Shown here piece by piece: positions 29,878-34,363 of a stretch of DNA of 34,363 nt. The translations under genes were made by a program, and so were the position numbers. The notes under the pieces are model-generated. The model did no database searches. It was not told where the DNA came from and was given only the letters and a program-made list of their open reading frames with translations. Source of the stretch: Anaerolineales bacterium (GTDB taxonomy: Bacteria > Chloroflexota > Anaerolineae > Anaerolineales > JABWBV01); contig JACKAX010000035.1 of the NCBI GenBank assembly GCA_020634875.1, forward strand, positions 1-34,363, written 5' to 3'. How positions within the stretch are numbered: position 1 is the stretch's first letter; the number at the start of each line of letters is the position of its first letter.

Positions 29878-31359
29878 TTAATGCGTAGTGTAAGGATATA
29901 TGGCTGCACAATTGCGTCCGTCTTGTTTGGCTATGTATAGAGCTTGATCCGCTTGATCGACCAGTTTATCGAGAGAGCGTGTAGTGAGGGGGTCAAAGGT
30001 CGCGATGCCAATACTGAGTGTTAAGGGAATAGTTTTTGCCTGAGTTTGGATAGGATGGGTGTGGATAAATTCCAAAAGACGTTCCGCCACTTGTTTTGCT
30101 TGGGGAAGCGAGGTCTCGGGCATGATAATGACAAATTCTTCGCCGCCGTACCGGCCTAAAATATCGGGTTTGCGGATCAGGTTGGTGAGATATTGGGCAA
30201 GGGCTTGTAAAACCTGATCGCCTGTCCCGTGTCCGTAAAGATCGTTGATTTGTTTGAAATGATCGGCGTCAATCATCAATATAGAAAGGCTGCGTTGGTA
30301 GCGCTTGGCTTGCTCAAAAATCCATTCTCCCAATTTGAACAATTGCCGCCTGTTATAAATGCCTGTCAGGGGGTCTAAGGTCGCAAGGCGTTTAAGTTCT
30401 TCTTCGACTAACTTGCGCGCAGAAATATCTTCTTTGATGGCGACATAATGAGCCGTTTGCTGATCGTCACCGCGGATGGGCGCAATGACGGCAAATTCCC
30501 AATATAGTTCGCCATTTTTTTTGCGGTTGACAAATTCTCCACGCCAGGTTTTTCCCGCACTGATCGTCTGCCAGAGTTCTTGATACACGCTTTCCGGCGT
30601 TTGCCCGGATTTTTGGAAGTTAGGGTTTTTACCGTAGATCTCTGCCAGGGTATAGCCGGTGAGATGTTCAAAGGCAGGATTGACATATTCGATTTGGCCT
30701 TTGGTATTTGTGATGATAATGGAACTGGGGCTTTGTTCAACGACACTAGATAGTTTACGAAGTTCCCCTTCAACTTCCTTGCGTCCATTCATCTGCTCTT
30801 CGAGTCTATGGTTAAGCTCCAAGAGTTCGGCAGTACGTTCGGCCACGCGTGCTTCTAACGCCTCGTTCAGGAAAGCGTTGTCAATCGCGACGGCTGTCTG
30901 AGAGGCGAAATATTTTAGCGAGGTGAGATCAGACTGTCCAAACAGATACTTTTCCGAGCGGCTTTCGATATACAAAGCCCCAAGCGTTTTGCCACGCGAG
31001 ATCAAGGGAACACACATCACTGACCGCAACTTTAATTTCTGGACACTTTTTGCGGTTTGAAATGCGTCATCCTGGATTGCATCCGCAATCACTACCGGTT
31101 CCTGTTCTTGGATTACTTTCTGGAGAATGGTGTGGCTAATTTTCGCTTCCGGCGCTTCAATTTCCCTTCCTTCCCGATCCCTGCACGCATGAAAATCTAA
31201 CCCATTATTCTCTTTAAGAAGAATCAAATACCCAAATTCCGCGCTAAAAAGAATTAAGACCGTACGAACTGCAAAATCTAAAACAGGGTCCAGTTGGCGA
31301 TTTTCTGCGATTTTGCTACTCACTTCAAGTAACTTGTCAGAGGTTATCTTTTTATTCAT
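29878..31359 (-). CDS. Diguanylate cyclase with GAF and PAS sensor domains
   Basis: 493 aa, no membrane segment. A GAF domain (about 20-165, SVMCVPLISRGKTLGALYIES) is followed by a coiled coil (about 165-205), a PAS domain with PAC motif (about 205-325, IIITNTKGQIEYVNPAFEHLTGY) and a C-terminal GGDEF domain. The active site is GGEEF (405-409), which is compatible with c-di-GMP synthesis from two GTP. The inhibitory I-site RxxD is present as RKPD (396-399) at the same distance as in PleD (RAID), so product feedback is expected. The sensed signal is unknown. It is convergent with the M28 peptidase gene. Two TTTGCAAA palindromes lie upstream. Confidence 0.94.
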   Translation of the reverse strand: MNKKITSDKLLEVSSKIAENRQLDPVLDFAVRTVLILFSAEFGYLILLKENNGLDFHACRDREGREIEAPEAKISHTILQKVIQEQEPVVIADAIQDDAFQTAKSVQKLKLRSVMCVPLISRGKTLGALYIESRSEKYLFGQSDLTSLKYFASQTAVAIDNAFLNEALEARVAERTAELLELNHRLEEQMNGRKEVEGELRKLSSVVEQSPSSIIITNTKGQIEYVNPAFEHLTGYTLAEIYGKNPNFQKSGQTPESVYQELWQTISAGKTWRGEFVNRKKNGELYWEFAVIAPIRGDDQQTAHYVAIKEDISARKLVEEELKRLATLDPLTGIYNRRQLFKLGEWIFEQAKRYQRSLSILMIDADHFKQINDLYGHGTGDQVLQALAQYLTNLIRKPDILGRYGGEEFVIIMPETSLPQAKQVAERLLEFIHTHPIQTQAKTIPLTLSIGIATFDPLTTRSLDKLVDQADQALYIAKQDGRNCAAIYPYTTH

Positions 31360-31408
31360 AAGGGGCGGATAACAGGATGGATATACATTCTCCAGACACT
31401 AACGGTTT

Positions 31409-31452
31409 CATTTGCAAAAGACAACTGTATAAATGTATTTCGTTTGCAAATG
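31409..31452. promoter_or_regulatory. Pair of TTTGCAAA palindromes upstream of the diguanylate cyclase gene
   Basis: CATTTGCAAA (31409-31418) and TTTGCAAATG (31443-31452) form an exact 10-bp inverted repeat, and each has a palindromic core. The cores are 32 bp apart, about three helical turns, which fits a dimer-of-dimers operator. The regulator is unknown. The rest of 31360-31562 shows nothing clear. Confidence 0.4.
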
Positions 31453-31562
31453 TGAACGTGTATTCATTAAGAAAACCTTTAGAGTCAAAGCAGTGACAAG
31501 ACAGATTGAATTTTCCCACATTAACGAAATGATGGTTGAAACAGAAGGGCTATTTTATCTTA

Positions 31563-32051
31563 CTACTCAGGAAAATCAGAGGGGTCGGATTGCTTAAATA
31601 GCGCTAACCACTCTGCGACCTCTGTCGGACTTAATTTTTCTTCTTGCCGAGGCTTCTTAGATGAAGAAGAGACGACTGGCTTAAGAAAGTCCTTTGCGAA
31701 TTCTTCCGAGGGCAAAACCTGGGCACGGACCCCTCTCGCTTCAGCTTGTACCTGCCGGTCCGAACTCACTACAACCCAGTTTTTCGCAGCCCCTTTCATC
31801 CGCAGCAAATACAAACGAATAGCCGAGTCTGCCGTCGTTCCCACACGCACAAAATGCGCGGTGATATTCCCATATTTTCGTGTCCCATCATTCCCAGGTG
31901 GAGCACCATCAAAAAAGACTTCTACTTTCTTCCCTGTCCGCTGGGCATACGCTTGCAAACGTTCGATCAGCGCAACTTCATCGTCTATATTTCGAAGGCT
32001 CAACCCAGGCAGTTTGGGGATCAGGTTATGTCCATCAATCAGGTAAGGCAT
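31563..32051 (-). CDS. NYN/PIN-domain ribonuclease, YacP (Rae1)-like
   Basis: 162 aa, typical length. YLIDGHNLI at the N-terminus holds the first catalytic Asp6. Further acidic positions lie in VEVFFDGAPPG, TTADSAIRLYLL and VVVSSDRQVQAEA. This is the NYN_YacP pattern; B. subtilis Rae1 of this family is an endoribonuclease acting on ribosome-bound mRNA. A basic and acidic tail (about 128-162) looks flexible. Followed on its strand by the diguanylate cyclase gene after about 200 bp; probably separate transcription. No Shine-Dalgarno is visible. Confidence 0.85.
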   Translation of the reverse strand: MPYLIDGHNLIPKLPGLSLRNIDDEVALIERLQAYAQRTGKKVEVFFDGAPPGNDGTRKYGNITAHFVRVGTTADSAIRLYLLRMKGAAKNWVVVSSDRQVQAEARGVRAQVLPSEEFAKDFLKPVVSSSSKKPRQEEKLSPTEVAEWLALFKQSDPSDFPE

Positions 32052-32118
32052 AAGCGGATTTTAGCATCAAAAGGGGCTAAATTCTACTGACATCACCCGA
32101 TTTTTAGAATATACCAAT

Positions 32119-32157
32119 AAAAAAAGTCCGGGCGAAACTATTTCTCGCCCGGACTTT
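32119..32157 (-). terminator. Intrinsic terminator after the propeller lipoprotein gene
   Basis: Stem AAAGTCCGGGCGA (32123-32135) with TCGCCCGGACTTT (32145-32157) and a 9-nt loop; on the minus strand it ends in seven T. Confidence 0.88.
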
Positions 32158-32165
32158 CATTCGTT

Positions 32166-33668
32166 TTATTGACCCATCCAGGCCAGTGGAAAACTGCCTG
32201 CCGGAAGCGCGGCGGAGAACACCCCCCAATCCCCTACAATCACCCGGTTAAGTGCCCCTTGATACGTCGGGGAATTGCCCCAGGTGATAAAGAGCAACGC
32301 ATTGCTGGCGGGACTCCACACCGGCGCGGCCCCGTCGCCGAGCAAATGCTCGTCACTTCCATCCGCCTTGAACACCCACAAAGCACTGCGGCTTTCTTCG
32401 CCGATCACATTGCTGGCGATCCACTGCCCGTCAGGACTCCAGACCGGGTTGGAATACCCTTCCCCGGAGATTGGCGTGTATGGATGTAAGAGGATGACAT
32501 TGCCCGCGGAGAGGTCGAACACGGCCAGGGCGGTTTGCTGGATCCCCCCGTTGAGGGCACCGTTCACCCACCAGGCCAGTTTTTGCCCATCGGGGGAAAC
32601 CGCAGGGGCAGAGATGCGTTCGACGCCAGTCAACCCATATTGCGCCGGGTCAAACGCACTTACACCGGAGCCAATATGATAGAGCCGCCCTTCTCCGTTG
32701 ACATCATACGCCACCAGCGTCCCGTCGGGGGAAGCCGCGGGGTTGCCCCACATCGCGCCATCATCCACCACTTCGTATGACCCATCCAACCCGACGAGGG
32801 TCAGTTGCCACGCGGGGAGGCCGGTATCTTCCGTTGGGTTGTGCGAGCTAACGCCAATAAGATTCGTGCCGGGAACCCAAAATGCCGGGTATTCCACGCG
32901 GTCAGGGGTGTTTGTCAGGTTACGCCAGGTACCGGTGGTCAAGTTCGCAAGCCAGACATCGTCATTTTGAAAGAAGAGCGCTTGCGTCCCGTCGGGGGAA
33001 ACAAGGGAATCCATCCCGCCGTGGGCAAGGATGGGGGTTGCTGTGCCATCAGCGTTTACGCGCCACAGGGTCGCGGTGCTTAGGCTGGCAAAGTAAAGGC
33101 CCGTTAATGCCGGGTCGGCAATCAGCGTGGCTTTGGGGTTGGCGGGGACTAGGGCTGCGGCATACCAGTCACACAGGTCAATATTCTCGGTGGTTTCCCC
33201 GGGATGAACTTCAAAGGGAACCAGGGTACGATCTAAACATTCCACGCCCAGACCGCACAAGACGGCTTGGGAATAGGAGCCACCCAGTTCACCATTTTGG
33301 GTGTAAGCAAAAGCTTCATACGTACCTTCGGGCAGGGCGAGGCTGTAAGTGTTCTGGGTTTCGGCAATCGCGAGGGAAGTCAGCGCGCCGGTTTGGGTGT
33401 TACGGAAGTAGGCATCCATTGCGGGGATGACTTCGCTGGGATAGCAGATTTTTCCGTCGACGGTGCCCGTATCCGCTGGGGCAGGTTCTTCCGTGACCAC
33501 CACGGTTGGAACCTCGGTGGGGGTGTTTGCTTCAGACGTACTGGTTAGAACCAGTTCTTGTGTGGCAGAAACAGGCGTTTCAACATCCACATGAAATTGT
33601 CCCACTGGCAAACACGCGGGAAGAAACAGGATAAAGGTTAAAGCGAAAAACAAAGATTTGCGAAACAT
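32166..33668 (-). CDS. Lipoprotein with TolB-like beta-propeller, putative Pho regulon member
   Basis: 500 aa. Lipoprotein signal with LPAC and Cys19. A Thr/Glu/Val-rich linker (about 25-65) leads to a small beta-domain (about 70-165, with Cys residues and a YSLALPEGTYEAFAY segment resembling carboxypeptidase-regulatory folds). A propeller with PD40-type repeats follows: LVSPDGTQALFF, AASPDGTLVAYD, AVSPDGQKLAWW and VWSPDGQWIASN. Likely an extracytoplasmic binding or scaffold protein; the ligand is unknown. AAAGGAG lies 7 bp before the ATG. Upstream are a TATAAT and 11-bp-spaced CTGTCAA repeats like a Pho box. Terminator downstream. Similar architecture to the lipoprotein at 5179-6816. Confidence 0.82.
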   Translation of the reverse strand: MFRKSLFFALTFILFLPACLPVGQFHVDVETPVSATQELVLTSTSEANTPTEVPTVVVTEEPAPADTGTVDGKICYPSEVIPAMDAYFRNTQTGALTSLAIAETQNTYSLALPEGTYEAFAYTQNGELGGSYSQAVLCGLGVECLDRTLVPFEVHPGETTENIDLCDWYAAALVPANPKATLIADPALTGLYFASLSTATLWRVNADGTATPILAHGGMDSLVSPDGTQALFFQNDDVWLANLTTGTWRNLTNTPDRVEYPAFWVPGTNLIGVSSHNPTEDTGLPAWQLTLVGLDGSYEVVDDGAMWGNPAASPDGTLVAYDVNGEGRLYHIGSGVSAFDPAQYGLTGVERISAPAVSPDGQKLAWWVNGALNGGIQQTALAVFDLSAGNVILLHPYTPISGEGYSNPVWSPDGQWIASNVIGEESRSALWVFKADGSDEHLLGDGAAPVWSPASNALLFITWGNSPTYQGALNRVIVGDWGVFSAALPAGSFPLAWMGQ

Positions 33669-33697
33669 AACAGGTCTCCTTTTCGAATAATGACCTG

Positions 33698-33742
33698 ATT
33701 ATATAGGTTGTCGTTTACGGGGAATTGACAGGGAGTTGACAG
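33698..33742 (-). promoter_or_regulatory. Promoter with Pho-box-like repeats upstream of the propeller lipoprotein
   Basis: On the minus strand CTGTCAA occurs at 33742-33736 and 33731-33725 with a 4-bp gap (11-bp period). A third weaker unit CCGTAAA at 33720-33714 keeps the period. Ten bp further lies a perfect -10 TATAAT (33703-33698). The E. coli Pho box is built of CTGTCAT heptamers with the same 11-bp period, the last one 10 bp from the -10. Confidence 0.6.
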
Positions 33743-33757
33743 GGTTGAAATCGTTTG

Positions 33758-34363
33758 TTACGGATTGGTAACAGGGCGCGGTCTCCGCAACCCCACCATC
33801 ACGACCAATATCGGCCCCACGATCACCGCACCCATCAGCACCAGCCACGGCGCGATTTCTCGCAGTGCGGTCAGGAAGACGTTCTCAGCCAGCGCGCCCT
33901 CGCGCCATTCCAGTTCCAATTGGGGGAGGGTGAGATTGAGCGGGGCCACATTCGTGCCGAGTTCACACCCCGCCCCCTTCGCGTAGGCTTGCACCACGGC
34001 CCGCAAACCTTCTATCCCAAAGCGATCCTTCACATATTGCACAAACATCGTGGCCTCGGCGTAGGACAGCACCGCGCCTGCCGCGTCGCGGGGGAAGGGC
34101 TGGCAAAGGGTAGTGAGCGGGATCATCGTTCCTTTTTGGATGGCGTTGGCGACCAAATCGGGGTAATCGGAGCGGGGGTTGCTCTCCTGCGTGGAGGCGA
34201 ACCCCTCATTCAACCAGGTCGGCAAGTTGTAAAACCCAGTCCCAGTTGCCTGATAAAGCAACAGATGCGCCACCTCGTGCGGAACCTTGCGCTCAATTTC
34301 CGAAGCCTGATCCGCACCCGGGGGAAGCGACACAACAATCAGGCCTGCTTCCGGGTCGGCATG
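33758..34363 (-). CDS. Membrane-anchored zincin-type metalloprotease (peptidase MA-like), 5' end off the window
   Basis: The last 201 codons are visible; the frame stays open to the right edge, so the start is missing. The zinc motif HEVAH (HExxH) lies in ERKVPHEVAHLLLYQATG, followed by LPTWLNEGFASTQES, where the Glu after the motif is a likely third ligand (gluzincin pattern of peptidase MA). Near the C-terminus one membrane segment (WLVLMGAVIVGPILVVMVG) is followed by a short basic tail, so the catalytic part should be outside the membrane with a C-terminal anchor. Substrate unknown. The 89 bp to the next gene hold that gene's promoter, with no terminator seen. Confidence 0.82.
   Translation of the reverse strand, partial: HADPEAGLIVVSLPPGADQASEIERKVPHEVAHLLLYQATGTGFYNLPTWLNEGFASTQESNPRSDYPDLVANAIQKGTMIPLTTLCQPFPRDAAGAVLSYAEATMFVQYVKDRFGIEGLRAVVQAYAKGAGCELGTNVAPLNLTLPQLELEWREGALAENVFLTALREIAPWLVLMGAVIVGPILVVMVGLRRPRPVTNP

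Noticed and set aside
1..34363. CRISPR arrays, tRNA or rRNA genes, insertion sequences
   Set aside because: No regularly spaced identical repeats, no cloverleaf-like or rRNA-like stretch and no transposase gene were recognised by reading; a tool-based scan was not possible.

Overview
The window looks like a contig from a free-living, saccharolytic bacterium of the Chloroflexota, most likely Anaerolineae-like. This placement is an inference. It rests on Thr/Pro-rich lipoproteins with TolB-like propellers, secreted proteins carrying a 'YLP[LMV][IV]' motif, carbohydrate ABC importers without their own ATPase, a fused ADP-forming acyl-CoA synthetase, and many starts without a Shine-Dalgarno sequence. 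No rRNA, tRNA, CRISPR array, transposase or phage gene was seen.

Layout. (1) 1-2784: phosphate uptake. pstS and pstC (the latter cut by the left edge) run on the minus strand and pstB is divergent, with a Pho-box-like direct repeat between them. (2) 2765-4876: ADP-forming acyl-CoA synthetase. (3) 5179-11126: a lipoprotein, then two secreted glycoside hydrolases (a GH78-like rhamnosidase and a clan-A enzyme) in tandem. (4) 11355-13559: an unusual phosphoglycerate dehydrogenase, then VF530-like and S4-domain small proteins. (5) 13560-13989: a non-coding stretch filled with repeats. (6) 13990-26258: a ten-gene minus-strand sugar island reading DeoR regulator, amidohydrolase, leaderless solute-binding-like protein, GH36-like alpha-galactosidase, SIS isomerase, sugar-binding lipoprotein, two permeases, GH4 glycosidase and a LacD-type aldolase. 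(7) 26559-34363: a secreted M28 peptidase with a structured leader, a GAF-PAS-GGDEF diguanylate cyclase, a NYN/PIN RNase, a second propeller lipoprotein with a Pho-box-like promoter, and a membrane-anchored zincin cut by the right edge.

The island reads as uptake of an alpha-galactoside-like sugar, hydrolysis by GH36 and GH4 enzymes, and ketose formation and aldol cleavage by the SIS and LacD-type proteins. The ABC ATPase and a sugar kinase are not in the window.

The intergenic DNA is the other notable part. Heptameric short tandem repeats and REP-like inverted pairs recur just upstream of minus-strand start codons. The REP-like copies show compensating base changes in their terminal stems. 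The best leads are the leaderless binding protein, the shared YLP motif, the STRR-REP composites, the heptad-coding repeat relic, the phosphoglycerate dehydrogenase with His at the catalytic Arg position, and the M28 leader.
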